NCBI GenBank assembly: GCA_964034945.1
Contig: OZ035960.1
Span: forward strand, 24,415,487 to 24,479,486
DNA: 64,000 bases
Source of the DNA: Chrysopilus asiliformis
Taxonomy: Eukaryota; Arthropoda; Insecta; Diptera; Rhagionidae
Direction: 5' to 3'
In this document: positions 9,771-21,917 of the stretch, piece after piece
Position numbering within the stretch: the stretch's first letter is position 1
Layout of the letters: each line of letters begins with the position of its first letter
Program-made: the position numbers and the translations under genes
Notes under the pieces: model-generated
Databases searched by the model: none
Seen by the model: the letters and a program-made list of their open reading frames with translations, nothing else
What the model was told of the DNA's origin: nothing

Positions 9771-12091
9771 TAATTATTTTTAACGTTCTAAATATTGAGT
9801 ACATGACCACTTTCAATGAAAGTGAGACCTTATGATCGCTCAGTAGAGACTGAATGTGCAAAAAAATTTTTAGGGGAACAGATCTTTTTTATAGGAAAAC
9901 AAGACAATGCCTTTAAGGGACAAAAAAATTAGACCAAAATTTGTAGTTACGCTACTGTGTAAAAATTATCACCTTAACTAGCTGCGCAAATTTTTTAAAC
10001 TATGATAATTTAAAAAAAACGTTTTTTTTTAAATATAGATAGAGAAAACAAAAACAATCCCTTATATCTCAAGATGGTCGTCAAAAACTTTACACACTGT
10101 ATTTTATGGAAACCTTTTTATTTCATTCACTCGACGTTAAACCACCGCACAATCGCCGTCAATGATTGATTTGAAGGACTCTAAATCGTATCATGAGTGG
10201 ATTTTAGAATTGTGCCGCAAGCACTACCTAAGTCTCAGAATATCTTATCAAAATCCGTCGGACGTATATATTTCCTATATCCACCTATCCATTTGTAGCT
10301 GCTTTTGGCTGGTAGATACTGTTTTGTTGATCAATTGATTAACCATCTCAGCCGGCTGGCAACTCGGCAATCGGTATCATAATGTGGATTTCACCTGAAT
10401 GCTATTTTAAAACATTTTATTTTCGCAAAGTTTTGTGCATCGTTTCTTACCGCGATTTGCCGCACGATGCCGACCGTATAATGTTCTCCTGTGTCCACAT
10501 CGTCTTGAGGCCTTTGCAGGCCGACAGACAAATTGGGTGAGACGTTCCAGAAAATTAAAATTCCATAAAATCAATTTTTTGAGTGGCCGCTGGCATATCT
10601 TTCCTGCGTTTATCCCCATCCTGCCGCCTTATCTGCTTCCTTCATGGTTTGGTTTTCATTGAGGCTCGGAATTCAGGCGTTAGGATGGGTGAGTTTTTGA
10701 ATTTAGGCCGCAATGACGCTAAATTTCATGCCGACGCTCTCCACTCGTTTCCGTTTGCAATACTGTAACTACCCAAACATTCCTTCACATTGCTATAGGT
10801 TAAAGGTGTAAGCACCAAGTAACTAATGTAGCTATATAACAGATTTCATATAAAGTTACTTGCGAAAACCAGAAGATCGCATCGAAATATTCTATAGAAC
10901 GGACTGTACAACCATTGGACAACTGCACATTGAAGCATCCTCCATCGCACGATATTTTCCGGCCTTGTGGTGTCTGTGTCTGTTGTTGTTATGTTCAATG
11001 AATTCTAGTGGCCAAAATGCCCAAGACTCAACACGGATTCCTCCTTGCAGAGTCCATAGTTTTTTCGATTTTTCAATGTTATTCAGATACACTTACCTTT
11101 AATTTTTTATTTTACGGAATTTCTCGTCTGTCGCTCGATAATCGGTGGGCAATTAATAATTTTATTGATTATGTCATGCAACAGAGGAAACAAATGAAAG
11201 TTACATTTTGCAACAATGTTGTACTAAAAACCTCAAGCGTGATAAATTCTTCCTGACACTATGTGATATTTTTCCCGTTCTAAAATATTTTCTTATCACA
11301 GCATGCAACAGTCTCTTATAAATTCTTCTGCTGCTCAGATAGAATTTTACTTAACAAGAAGGCAGATATTTATTTTATTTATATAGCGGACTGCTAAGCC
11401 CGCCAAACTAATATACGATCGACATATTATATTATAGATATTCATTTTATGTACGTTTTTTTCAATTTTCGCAAGGGTCTTATATACCGAAGAGCAGTGT
11501 TTTTCGATATTTTTCGCTGGCGTACCCCCTTGCAAGTTAATTTTTTCATGAATATCGCTACCCTTTACACAATTGTAGACAACATGTTGCTAAAACTGTA
11601 TCGCAAAATCTACTTATAAAGAAAAATGCGGATTGGAAAAGCTACATTTTTTAAAATTACAGTGATAAAATTATTAGAGATCAAAAGTGAAAGATTTGCG
11701 CCGCAGGCGAATATTTTTGTGATCCAAACTGACAGCTATAATAAATGTCAATAATTAGTTATAATTCCGTAACTTGCTTTTTATTTCCATGCAAACTATA
11801 AAAAATACTAAAGGTAGAGTTCCTAAAATACAGCAGTCTCTTTTTTTAATCGCATTCTTTGGTCTTAAAAAAATGTTAAATGAAGCGAATGATCATCGGG
11901 GTAGACCGTGCAGATTGAGGTATTTGATTTGTTGTTTTTATAATTATAATTTTATGCTTTAAAATTGTTGTTCTATAATAGCTATTAGTTGTATATAATA
12001 GCTATCAGTTGATAAAATATTTATGTAACTATTAACCTGTGGGTGTTAGTTCCCTTTGTGTGTTAATTTTTTAGCAATTTTTCAATGTTAA
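9771..12091. other. Intergenic, no gene supported
   Basis: AT-rich with somewhat GC-richer islands at 10430-10700 and 10860-11060. Overlapping short frames exist on both strands there (for example 10407-10619 minus, 10860-11102 plus) but none has a recognisable motif or good splice context. They may be decayed transposon remains. Confidence 0.4.
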
Positions 12092-12322
12092 CCCTAGTCC
12101 TACGTTGGTGTAGAAAACTACATTTTTTGTTTTTCATTTCTTAATACATATATCTGGAACTGTAAAATAAAATTTTGGGAGCCGATTCTCCGTGACTTTA
12201 TTTGTTCCATGGAAATCTACCACAACCAAATAATTTTAATATCTCCATAGTAGTAGAAGCCAAAATTTTTTAAAATTTTTAAAATTTTTTAAAATGAATT
12301 TTTTCTCAACGTAGGACTACGG
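12092..12322. mobile_element. piggyBac-like MITE with TTAA duplication (231 bp)
   Basis: TTAA at 12088-12091 and 12323-12326 flanks an element starting CCCTAGTCCTACGTTG and ending in the inverted copy (CAACGTAGGACTACGG). TTAA plus a CCCTA start is the piggyBac signature. Non-coding. Confidence 0.75.
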
Positions 12323-12563
12323 TTAAACCAACTATTAGAGTAGTTGAAAAATTAATAAATTTTACCTCACAAATGGTTTTTTGCAACCATTGAGATGTTT
12401 GATTTTTTCGTTTTATATTGATTGTCAAAAACTATTCTTACTCGAACCTGAACCTCTTTTTTCGTAAACCGTTCGCGTTCCCAACAGGGTATTGAAGCCA
12501 ACTAAGAAGTATCTTTTAAATGTACTTTTGAACACAAGGAAAATAACCCCAAAAAGGAGTTAA

Positions 12564-12824
12564 CACGTTGGCTACCATGTGAGTCACCGGTGAACATACA
12601 CTATTGTCATTACCGTCAGTTTCTCAAGTTCCACGGTTGAGTGCAGTCGCTCGTGCGGTACAAAGGGGGGTAAGTTTTTTCCGTTATATTTTATTCGATT
12701 CGTTCGTTTTTGTCTATATTGATCTTCTGTTCACTGGTGACTCACAAAGTACAGAAATGATTTTTGCGTTTTTTCCCAGTGTATACTAGCGGAGTAAGCG
12801 TTTTTTTGGCTGGTAGCCAACGTG
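12564..12824. mobile_element. Harbinger-like MITE, TAA duplication (261 bp)
   Basis: Left end CACGTTGGCTACCA and its inverted copy (TGGTAGCCAACGTG) at the right are flanked by TAA on both sides (12561-12563, 12825-12827). A TWA duplication fits PIF/Harbinger. The inner sequence repeats GTGAGTCACCGGTGA / TCACTGGTGACTCAC as a second inverted pair. Confidence 0.7.
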
Positions 12825-13089
12825 TAAAGTAAATTTTTGATGCCTTATTCGGAATTAATTCAAAATTGACAGTGCTAAAGAGAAATTTTTAACTCCTTAA
12901 AATAGGAATGTCAAAAAGAAAACTCTGCGCTACAGTGTTTTAATTTTTTTCTGATCAACACTGCGAGGTTTTAGTTATGTTTTTAGCTAGGTGTTAATTT
13001 GTACTCGGATTTTTTCGAGAGAGTTTTTCAATAATCCATAGAAGAAAAAAAAATAAAAATATTTCAAGCATTTGATAAATTTATTCGGT

Positions 13090-13095
13090 TTTTAT
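13090..13095 (-). promoter_or_regulatory. Poly(A) signal AATAAA of the DUF1091 gene
   Basis: AATAAA on the minus strand about 87 nt past the TGA at 13182, the expected place for the 3' end signal. Confidence 0.5.
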
Positions 13096-13181
13096 TATTA
13101 AATTTTTCCCAAAGACAAAAGTAATAAATGAATATCGATATTTGAAATTCTTCTGCTCTTTTTCATTGAAAATCAAGAAAT

Positions 13182-13852
13182 TCAAACAAAAGTGCATTTG
13201 GTTTTCTTATAGATCGAATACATAACGGTTGTCAATTTGTATCTTGCCAATGGCGTATTACCACGTTCTTTTATAAAAACATTAATATCAATGACAATTT
13301 CACTCCTCGGTAAAATTGGTGGATAATTCCTTTGATTTAGAGCAAAGTCCAAAAGTTCATAATGTCCCTAAAATAAAATTATATAATAAAATCTGAAAGA
13401 TCGAGTTTTTTTTTTTAATACAGACTTTTTGAACTGGGCATCGTTGGGGAAAATTTTTGAATTCCCGAATGCGAGTCATGAAAATTGCAGAAATCATATC
13501 ATATTCTTTACCATTAAAAATTTTACAAGCATCAAATGTTTTATTGAGTAATAATTGTTGCCTTCCACTATTTCTTAGCTGTACTTTTGCAGACACAAAT
13601 ATATTATCAGCTTCTTTTATTACATCTAAAGTAACATTTGCTGTAAGTCGTGGTTGTCCTTTGCTAAACACAATCGAAAGTGCACCAAATTGTTTATTAA
13701 AAGTGTAAGACATGTTCTTTAGACGGAAGCAAAGTCTAGGACCCTGTAAAAAATCCTTAATAATTTCTTTAAAGCTATTTTCTATTGTAATTTACATCTT
13801 GTAGAAAAGTACTTGGAGGAAAAATTAACAAGATGAGTAAAATGACTTTCAT
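13182..13852 (-). CDS. Secreted DUF1091-domain protein (MD-2-like fold family)
   Basis: A complete three-exon gene encoding 186 residues: exons 13852-13796, 13743-13426 and 13367-13182, all joined in phase 0 with introns of 52 and 58 nt. Exon 1 encodes a signal peptide (MKVILLILLIFPPSTFLQ). The mature chain has the DUF1091 pattern: ANVTLDVIKEADNIFVSAKV, then LLNKTFDACKIF, then FPQRCPVQKGHYELLDFAL, then YPPILPRSEIVIDINVFI. The conserved Cys residues of the FDACK and RCPV motifs are present. Length is typical of the family. DUF1091 proteins are small secreted proteins, many of unknown role, related to lipid-binding ML/MD-2 folds and abundant in flies. No specific ligand can be inferred. The exon 2 donor (gtctgt) is weak, but it rejoins the conserved CPVQK-GHY motif exactly. 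Confidence 0.85.
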
Positions 13853-14157
13853 TTCGCTTGCTTAAAAAATTCACACAATTCACCTTCGAAAATCTTTTAA
13901 AATACTATTTATAAAAATAACTTGACATCCAGGGCTCGAGTTGAATTTTCTACAATTAAAAATCAATCATAATTTTAAAAACATTTTCAATCGACCGTGT
14001 CATTACACTATTTTTTTATATTTGCAATATCTCTGAATAATGCCAAATTAAAAATGTGCCGCCAGGTAAACAATTTACATAACGTAGATTCGCTGTTTAC
14101 GATATTGTCTGCAATTTTTTATAGAACACATTCACTACACATAAGGAAAACTACAAT

Positions 14158-14612
14158 TAAGCCAATCGTCAAACGCTGTATATTATGAGACAAAAAACCT
14201 TTTTTTAAAATTCATTTGGGGGGGGCGGGGGGGGGTTCTCCGATTAGATTTTGATGTATGGAAAATATGAAAAAGTACTTCATTTGTATGGGGGATTGGA
14301 GAAGCAATGGTCCAAATAGATTTTGATGTATCGTTGTGTTATGTAAAGTTCAATTCTAAACACATTTTATTTCTACAAATTTTTCAATACGACTCACCGT
14401 TTTCGAGAAAATCGTAAAAAACTGTTTCGTGTGTGTGTCGAAGCGGGGAAGAAATTGTTCCGATTTTGTCCATTCAAAAAAAAACCTAACCTTGCTATTT
14501 AGTAGAAACGCAACCGTGAAAAATTTCAAGTCTTTAGCTCAATGCTTTTCAAAGTTATGGTCTCACGGACAGAGGAACGGACATGCATAAATCAAAACAC
14601 CAAGCCGCATAA
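14158..14612 (+). repeat. Interspersed repeat of the 'CCAATCGTCAAA' family, copy 1
   Basis: The block starting GCCAATCGTCAAACGCTGTA and continuing with TTTTGATGTATGGAAAATAT and TTTTCGAGAAAATCG motifs recurs at 21918 (same orientation) and at 48190-48715 and 57695-58100 (opposite). It resembles the GACA-tract family in organisation. No coding frame. Class unknown. Confidence 0.55.
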
Positions 14613-14627
14613 AAACTATACAGTTCT

Positions 14628-14629
<2 letters not shown>

Positions 14630-14693
<64 letters not shown>
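14630..14693 (+). repeat. (GT)n microsatellite
   Basis: An almost pure run of GT dinucleotides over about 62 bases. It gives a spurious Cys-Val repeat frame. Confidence 0.97.
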
Positions 14694-14695
<2 letters not shown>

Positions 14696-14782
14696 CGATT
14701 CATTTTATATTAGCTGTTTTGTCGTAATACTTTTCTCTTTCTTATACAAAATCTACGTTTTTGGGTGATTTACACTATAACC

Positions 14783-15117
14783 CGCACGGCAAAAAATCTT
14801 GGAGTGAATTCCAATCAAAACTGGATTACGCTGGACCTATATGTAATCCAATGGAAAATTCTAATCCAATAATATGGATTGGAAATTTTTATAAATTTAT
14901 TTTTGGTTTAATTCAGTATTAAAGTCTAAAATTTTGATTAAATTGTACACATTAATGTTAAAAGTACTTAAGTTCGATACATAATAAAAAACTTTTCAAA
15001 TATGACTGCAAAAAAGGCTAAAATTCACATGTATTAAATTCCAATCCAAAATATGTATTAAGATTTCGTCAATATAATTTTTGGATTGAAAAATACTCCA
15101 GGATTTTTTGCCGTGCG
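14783..15117. mobile_element. MITE with CGCACGGCAAAAAATC ends
   Basis: Left end CGCACGGCAAAAAATC and right end GATTTTTTGCCGTGCG are exact inverted copies. The interior has repeated TGGATT/AATCCA motifs and no coding capacity. The target duplication is not clear. Confidence 0.6.
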
Positions 15118-15496
15118 ACGAATAAAATTTTGGTTCATATAAAAATATTAATTTTTATGTTACCAAATCTGAAATATCTCGATAACGGTAAAGATATCGA
15201 TTTACAGTTAAATGTATTGAATTTTAATTTCTCCAATTCTTCTTACAAGCGTTTTTTTTCGAAAAGCCGTTGGTTTGCAAGCAATTTACAAAAGAAAATT
15301 ATATTTTAATGAAAATATCTCAATAAGGGTCAAAGATAGCAAATAACAGTAAAAGACAAAATTGTGGCAAACATAGTCTTCAATTTATCTCAAAATTTGA
15401 ACCTATAATTATCAAGTGAAATTAAATGTAAAAAAGTTTCAAATTGTTGAAATAAATCTTTAAAAAAAATCCACACCGCGTTTAAACAAAAATACT

Positions 15497-15502
15497 TTAT
15501 TA
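15497..15502 (-). promoter_or_regulatory. Poly(A) signal AATAAA of the CD98hc gene
   Basis: AATAAA on the minus strand about 100 nt past the stop codon at 15604, followed by a T/G-rich stretch. Confidence 0.55.
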
Positions 15503-15603
15503 TTTTTGTCACATTTACAAAAAAAATAACAGTCCATAAACATCACCTACTAAATACATCAACTAGTTTTTAAAAAAAAGTTTTAGATAACTTATAAGCA
15601 ATT

Positions 15604-18600
15604 TTATTTGTCCAGCTTAACCACAATAGTTTCCATTGGACCAATTTCGAATTCATTAAAGTAGACCTTCTCCAAACGTGTTCTACCGATCAAAACATGC
15701 CCACTGTAATACATAGCAGTTAAATCCATAGAAACTATCCTACTACCGAAATTTGAAACCGCAATTATGGTATTTCTCCTTGGATAACGTCTTTCAACAA
15801 TCATAATATCATTCTTACTATGCCTAACATTTGTATTCGACGACCGTTTTCCCTCTTTGATAATAGCATTTTGATATATGGATGGATTTCGAGTGCGAAC
15901 CTGGACCATTTTTCGTACCTCATCGAAATTATGAAATGAAACGGATGCACCCTTTGGCAACCATGGTAATACTTGCGAGAAAGGATTTTCAGAATTCCAT
16001 GCCATCGCGGACAGTTGATGCAGGTGTCTTGTTTCTGTGTGTTCGTTATGCGGATCGTGAGATTCTTCCAGCGAAATTTCGTCCCCGTAAAAAATACTGG
16101 GAGTTCCGGGCAGCATTAGTTGCATTATTGTAGCAGCCAATGTTGAGTTGGGGCTCAAACCCCGAGACAGTCGCTGTTCTGAAACGCCACCCAGAGTCCA
16201 ATGTATCCAAGGTGTCTTTTCTTGCAAAAAGGAAACGCTTGTTTGAATTCTCTCAATTTGTGCGTGAATAGAATCCGTTCCATTTGAAATATCTAGAAAA
16301 ACATCCAACAAGTCTACAGTGTGGAGAACATCCTTCAAAGCCGAACTGTCGAGATCATCAAGAAGTCTGCTGTTCGCGATTAGCACCCGATCTTCACCTA
16401 AGGCGCATTTCCATTCGAACAGATTTTCTATCAAATTTGGATCCCTGCTGAAATGCTCCAACCCTTTGACATAGAAACCATCAACCCCTCGTGAAAGCCA
16501 TGTTCGGATTGCATTAGTCACGATATTCTCGCTAACTATCCCTGAACTCGAAAACGATACCGAGCTATTCCATTCCGAAATATTGGTGTATGAATCGGCC
16601 ACATCCAGCTGTTTTATGAATGGATAAATCGGCAAATCCAAAATAATTGAAATGTTTCGTTCATGCAGGGCATTTGTTAATAGCATAAAATCCTTTAAGG
16701 TTCCCAGAACTTCGTCGATTTCGGTTAGGCTACTGATATTCTGAAAGTGGTCTGGATAATGTTTCGATGGGAATATGGAGTTCAGTCGAACTGCTGCCAC
16801 TCCCAAACTTTCCAAATATTCTACACGCGTTAAAACTCCACGGAGATCACCGAGTCCATCGCTGTTTGTATCCTGGAAACTCGCTGGAAATATTTCGTAG
16901 AAAACACTTCCTTTATACCACGGATTGCTACAATAAAATATTTTAGTTATCATAAAAATTATTTGAATTCAAATTTCGTTTTACCTTGGATTACAGGTTT
17001 TTGGAAGCTGCACAACCATCGCAACGACCACCGCACACATGGCAACCAATCCAGTCATAAACACGAAGAAAGTGCATTTTCGGATTACTGGCCAATTCCA
17101 GGAAACAAAACATGGAGTGTCCTTGGTTATTGGGATATTCAAGGTACCAATTTGTTTTATGCCATTTTCCTAAAATTAAAAGTTGTTTAGTGAAAAACTG
17201 CATTAAAACGGCTTAAATATAATAAAAAGTTCATTTTAAAACCAACAAAAAAACAGTCTATTCAAAAAGTAAACTCAACACTTTTTTATTAACAAATTTT
17301 TAAACCCAGTTCGAGAGATTTTAGAAGTCAAGAACTCATCTCTAAAATTAGTAAAAACAACTTCAATTTTCCAAACACAGAGGAGATAATGTTAGATAAT
17401 TTCCATTACATTTAAAAAAAAAAATCGTATGATTGGAGCATTCAACACCTACATGTTTTTTTTAGCCCTAATGCAATTTTTAACACATCCAATGCACTAT
17501 GTCAGCGATTCTCAACCTGTGGGGCGCCTGTGGCGCGCGAGTACATTTAAGGGGGGCGCGAGCATATCCAAGACAAAATATTTAAAAAAGTTTATTAATT
17601 GACTGAAAGGAAAGTACATACCCACATACAAAACAAAATACATTTCGACATAATATTTAATAATTAACTTATTAACTTACGCTTGGAGCAACTACAACGC
17701 TCTGAACTGTCACGCAGTGCAAAATTCTAGCGGCAGAGCACAATGGCAGCTCGTGACATAATATAAAGTGGTATAAACTTGGAAAAATTACAAAAATGGA
17801 TAATTTTGAAGCGATAATTTGCTTTGTTGGTCTTTATCTTTGTTATTTGCACTAAGGCCAGCAATTTTTCCTCGAACGACATTTTTCCAACCTCACTTTA
17901 TGAACTGTCAACGCAGAATTCTGCGGCACAGTTAGAAGTTTGCAAACTTTTGCGTTGCGGTTACGTTGTAGCTGCGTTCTCTACGTTCACTGTGCTCACT
18001 CCAAACAATTTGTGGGAACCAAATTTTTAAGTGACAGTTTCTGCGCCAGTTTCGCGTCGGTTTCGCGTTCATTGTGATTTCAGGGTTAAAACAACTTCTC
18101 GCGAAACCGCAAAAATGACGCAAGAGCAATAAAAAGGCACCGGATTCTTGTTTTGTCAACGGTGAGGATCGGTGTTGCCAAATGTCAATAAATTACTGTT
18201 TTCTTGGTAATTTGTGTTTAAAATTAGGGTAGTAGCACAAATAATATACAGATGACCAGAGCTCGAAGAAAACCATGTTATATGAAACCAAATCAAGCGA
18301 GCTTTTAAAACCCGAAAAACTTTTTCCTCTGGGAGAGAACCTTGTCTTCGGCTCTTTTGAGATGATTTCAAGCTTTTGTAAACTTGTTTTATACAACCCC
18401 ACCGCCGCGCCAATCATACAAAAAATTCAATACATTTATTACATTCACTTGTGTGTGTTCGGCATACGATTTGACGAGAAACTATCTCTCCACTCTCGCT
18501 CAAAATTTAAGTCAAAAGCTTTTGTCGGCTGATCTTCTGTCGGCTGATCGTTAAAAATTGTATCATGAGTTTCTTTGAGCTCTGGTCATCTGTATATTAT

Positions 18601-20893
18601 TTGTGGTAGTAGTGTAGGTTTAGCGCCAAAATACTCAAATTAAGTTATTATTGTATACATTTTATTGTATGCAGGGGGGGGGGGGGGGGGGCGATGACAA
18701 TTTAAATTGAAAATTGGGCCGCGAATACTGAAAGGTTGAGAAACGCTGCACTATGTGAACTATTTTGCAAATAAAATTTCTCTTTTTCCACATCTCATTT
18801 ACTTTTTGCGCATAAAAATTACTGTTTTGCAAAATAAATTCGGTTTTTTAATATCAACTTTTTACAAATCAAATTCGTTTAGAAAACTTTTTCTATAAGA
18901 AAGAACTTTATTTATTTAATAAAACTGGCTTTTATAAAAAGCACTAAAAAAGAAAAAAAATACAATTTAAAACTATGTCCATTAATACTGTATTTTAAAA
19001 TCGACTATTTGAGATTGGCGTTAAATTTAGTCGGCAACACTGGCTCCCAGAGAGCACATTTATTTCTAGTTTTTTTAGCATGTTTAGCACACCTTAGGCT
19101 AAACATGCTAAAAAAAATTCATGTTTGAATCTAACTTATGCGAAATCTGGCCGACAGACTTTCTGTAATGCATTTTTACTACATTGTTTTTATAAGGATA
19201 AGGGAAGGTCCTGTATTTTCCCCAAGTTTTCCGGGAAAAAAACTCATCTGGGGGTTCTTGGGGTCGCTGAATACGATTCTGACTTTAAGAAGCCTGTAAG
19301 GATAACGGAAGGTCCTGTTAGGATAACGTGATTATCCTTTCCTGAAATTTTTCGGAAAAAATCTCATCTAGGGGTTTTTGGGGCCGATAAATCGGATTTT
19401 AGAGTCAAAAAGTCCGTCAGAATATCTCAAAAGCAAGGATAAATAATCGAAAACTAAAGTATAAACAAGCGTAATGAAAGACAGGCATCATTTTGGATTT
19501 TTAATCATACACAGAAAAAAATAATTGGTTTAACAAAAAAAATTCGTAAATATTACTGAAGTTTTGTATATACTTCGTAATATTAACAAATTTTAGTAAC
19601 TATACGAAAAAATATTTGTTAATATTACGAAGTATATACAAAACTTCAGTAATATTTACGATTTTTTTTTTGTTAAACCCATTTTGTAAATAATACAAAA
19701 TTATTTTTTTCTGTGTACTAATTAAATACGAAATAACTAAAAAGGATAAAATAAAAATTCAAAAAAAGCTTTTAAATGCACTAAAAAGAAAATAATAATT
19801 TTGTAGGAGTGAGATAAAAGTATAAAATGTAAAATAAAATGAATATTTAGCTCACTTTTATTTCTGAAACACAGCGCCCAAAAAAAAAGTGCGTTTTTTT
19901 TAAATAAAAGTTTTTTGTTCAGCATTTTTTTTTTAATGTTTTTATTTTGGTACAGATTTAATGTCGATCGCAAAAAGCCGAGTTTAAAATACAGTATTAA
20001 TAGACATAATTTTAAATTGTATAATTTTTTAAGGGGATTGTACTTTTTTCTTAATTTTTTTTTTATTTCATACATTTCTAGTTTCAATTTTTAAATATGG
20101 GTAAACTTATGAAAAAACGCCGGACGGATTTGAAAGAGTTGTAAGAGATGGGGTTTTTGTGAAGGAGTTGGGGGACAAGCGGCAATTTCTTGGTAATACT
20201 ATTTTTCTCCAAAATGCATACGTATTTTTCCTATACCAAAAACTTAATTTTATCATACATAGATGGAATTTTATTTTATTTTTTGTTTACGTAAAAAACT
20301 GAGTAGAAAATTTCCTAAGACATTATTTTTTATTCCTGTTACAATAACATGTGGTCAATTACTGAGGCTATAAAACAGATCAAAAATGACTCAGAGCGGA
20401 ATTTTTCTCTAAGATATATAATAAAAAACTTAATAAGAAATGAATCTGATTGACCTTCAATTGCCTCTTCGAATAAGATGATTTTCAATGGGCTTGACAG
20501 ATTCCGAAAAAGTGTGAAAACAAAGATAAATTGACTGTTTACTTGTAGAATAACCTCTCCGTTCTTTCCCAAATGTTGATAAGCGTGTTTATTGAATAAA
20601 GCCGTGGCAGCTCCATCGGCAACATCCATCCCGATTCCGGAACTGCTCCCGGAGGAACTCGTCTCGGCTTTGGTGTCCTCACAGTTGACCGAGTCATTGC
20701 TGGCGTTATCCGCACTTGGAGTCAGTGGATGGGAGAATCCTGTTGGCGGGGGAGATGGGGTGTTGGGAAGTAGTGGACAAATAGATGCATCCTCTTCCGG
20801 TAAAAACGTCGAAACCGATGGCGATGCTGTTAGCGAGGCTGGTAAATCGACACTTAATAATGCTGGATCTGTCGAAATACCCATATTGTTCAT
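15604..20893 (-). CDS. CD98hc: SLC3-family amino-acid transporter heavy chain (CD98hc/4F2hc-like)
   Basis: Heavy chain that partners LAT-type (SLC7) light chains at the plasma membrane. Three exons join in phase: 20893-20543 (117 codons), 17169-16985 and 16927-15604, giving 619 residues. The start ATG follows an in-frame TAG. The N-terminal cytosolic tail is Ser/Pro-rich. One membrane helix follows FVSWNWPVIRKC (about residues 145-168), ending at LPKTCNP, whose Cys is well placed for the disulfide to the light chain. A GH13 alpha-amylase-like ectodomain follows (WYKGSVFYEIFPASFQDTNS, then GVDGFYVKGLEHF, then GTPSIFYGDEI). The usual catalytic Asp of the GFRxD motif is Lys here, and the usual NHD is replaced in GGVSEQR, so it should be enzymatically inactive, as in SLC3A2. 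The exon 1 link rests on phase and a good donor across a 3.4 kb intron filled with transposons. Confidence 0.85.
17503..18748. mobile_element. Non-autonomous hAT element with nested insert (1246 bp)
   Basis: The ends CAGCGATTCTCAACCT and the inverted right end (CAGCGTTTCTCAACCT) are flanked by a perfect 8-bp duplication CACTATGT (17495-17502, 18749-18756). Only short frames lie inside. It is about 370 bp longer than the copy at 34261-35135 because a second element sits at 18236-18605. It lies in the large first intron of the CD98hc-like gene. Confidence 0.9.
18236..18605. mobile_element. MITE nested in hAT, 7-bp duplication (370 bp)
   Basis: Perfect inverted ends (CACAAATAATATACAGATGA, continuing CCAGAGCTC). 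The 7-bp GTAGTAG occurs on both sides (18229-18235, 18606-18612), while the sister hAT copy near 35000 carries the empty site with a single GTAGTAG. This is direct proof of insertion. The 7-bp duplication does not fit a standard family cleanly. Confidence 0.85.
19077..19119. repeat. Short perfect hairpin
   Basis: TTTTAGCATGTTTAGC is followed after about nine bases by its reverse complement GCTAAACATGCTAAAA. The role is unknown; it may be the tip of a small foldback element. Confidence 0.6.
19140..19440 (+). repeat. Helitron-family internal repeat fragment
   Basis: Two degenerate units (AGGATAAGGGAAGGTCCTGT and AGGATAACGGAAGGTCCTGT, each followed by a CTCATCTGGGGGTTCTTGGG-like block) lie in tandem. 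Related blocks lie beside the Helitron ends at 2571 and 48951 and, reversed, near 45080. No terminus is seen here. Confidence 0.4.
19510..19715. mobile_element. Foldback MITE, TA duplication (206 bp)
   Basis: Almost the whole element is one long inverted repeat, from CACAGAAAAAAATAATTGG to its mirrored right end, with only about 30 unpaired central bases. TA lies on both sides (19508-19509, 19716-19717). The central arms (ACTGAAGTTTTGTATATACT) are nearly perfect. Confidence 0.85.
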
Positions 20894-21917
20894 AATCAGC
20901 GGAAAATCGTCGAGAACCGTCTATGGACAAATATCGTATTTCATAACCACGAAAAATGCGTCGAAATGCAATACACCGCAACCAATTAAAGACGTTCAGG
21001 GATTTCACTTAAGAACTTTTATTTAAATCAATTCTCCCCGCACGCGTCCCGAATTCACTTGAATCTTTTGGCTTGCAACCAAAATCTCTCGACCGAATGA
21101 CTGAATTCCCGAGCTAAACTGAAATAAGATTTCGCATCAGCCAACTGAATGTCGCCTGTGGAAAAATCGATACCGAACTGAGAATTTTACTTATGCTGCC
21201 GTTTTTTGATTGTTATTTTGATCAATTATGACGAGACCGATACGCTAATTGATTCTAATTGAAGAGTTCGAAAATATATATTAAAAACGTAACGAATCAC
21301 TTTAGAGACAAAATATTCTATTGAATAATTTCGATGACTGCAGAATTTCTACTCTTTTCGATGTAGCCCAAGACACGTGAAGTGTATTTAAAGTTTTTGT
21401 GCGTCTGCAAAGATATGGAAAGCTCACTGAATCTCGTATAGGACTGAATTATATCCAAAGCGACATGAATATAAAGTGACGACATAGAAATCGAGAACGT
21501 CAAAACATCGACGTCGAAAATAGAATTCAATCTTACCAGATGAAAATTATCTTCATATCAAAAGATATTCGTAATCTACACGAAGATAAATTTTTATCAA
21601 TTGGAAGGGAATAACAGATAATTGAGATAAATCATGAAAATTCTATTTCTGCAGCAAATAAACGGGAAAACTAAAGTACGAGAATTCAAATTTTCTAAGC
21701 ATTTTCTAACGAAAATTTTCCATAAAAAAAAAATCTTGACAAGCCCCTTTTTTACGTTTTTACAACAACTAAATTTAAATTGAGATAAAAATAAATACAA
21801 AAGAACTTGGCTGCGTTTATGTTGTGAATTTAAAGCGAATCCTGGATTTTCAACGACGGTTTTTGTACAATTTTTTTTTAACTTATTAAAAAGAAACATA
21901 AGAAAAGATACAATTAC
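20894..21917. other. Upstream region of the CD98hc-like gene
   Basis: Contains the in-frame TAG before the start codon and presumably the 5' UTR and promoter of the minus-strand CD98hc gene (20894-21200). No TATA box could be pinned down. The remainder is AT-rich with chance frames only. Confidence 0.35.

Noticed and set aside
10407..11102. Overlapping frames in a GC-richer island
   Set aside because: Frames exist on both strands without recognisable motifs or convincing splice sites; no call can be supported.
14542..14727. Open frame with a long Cys-Val repeat
   Set aside because: It is only the translation of the (GT)n microsatellite.
19737..20087. 116-codon Lys/Leu/Phe-rich minus-strand frame
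   Set aside because: AT-rich composition gives Lys/Phe/Leu by chance; no motif or splice context.
20592..21026. 144-codon plus-strand frame
   Set aside because: It is antisense to the first coding exon of the CD98hc-like gene, which has matching splice phase.
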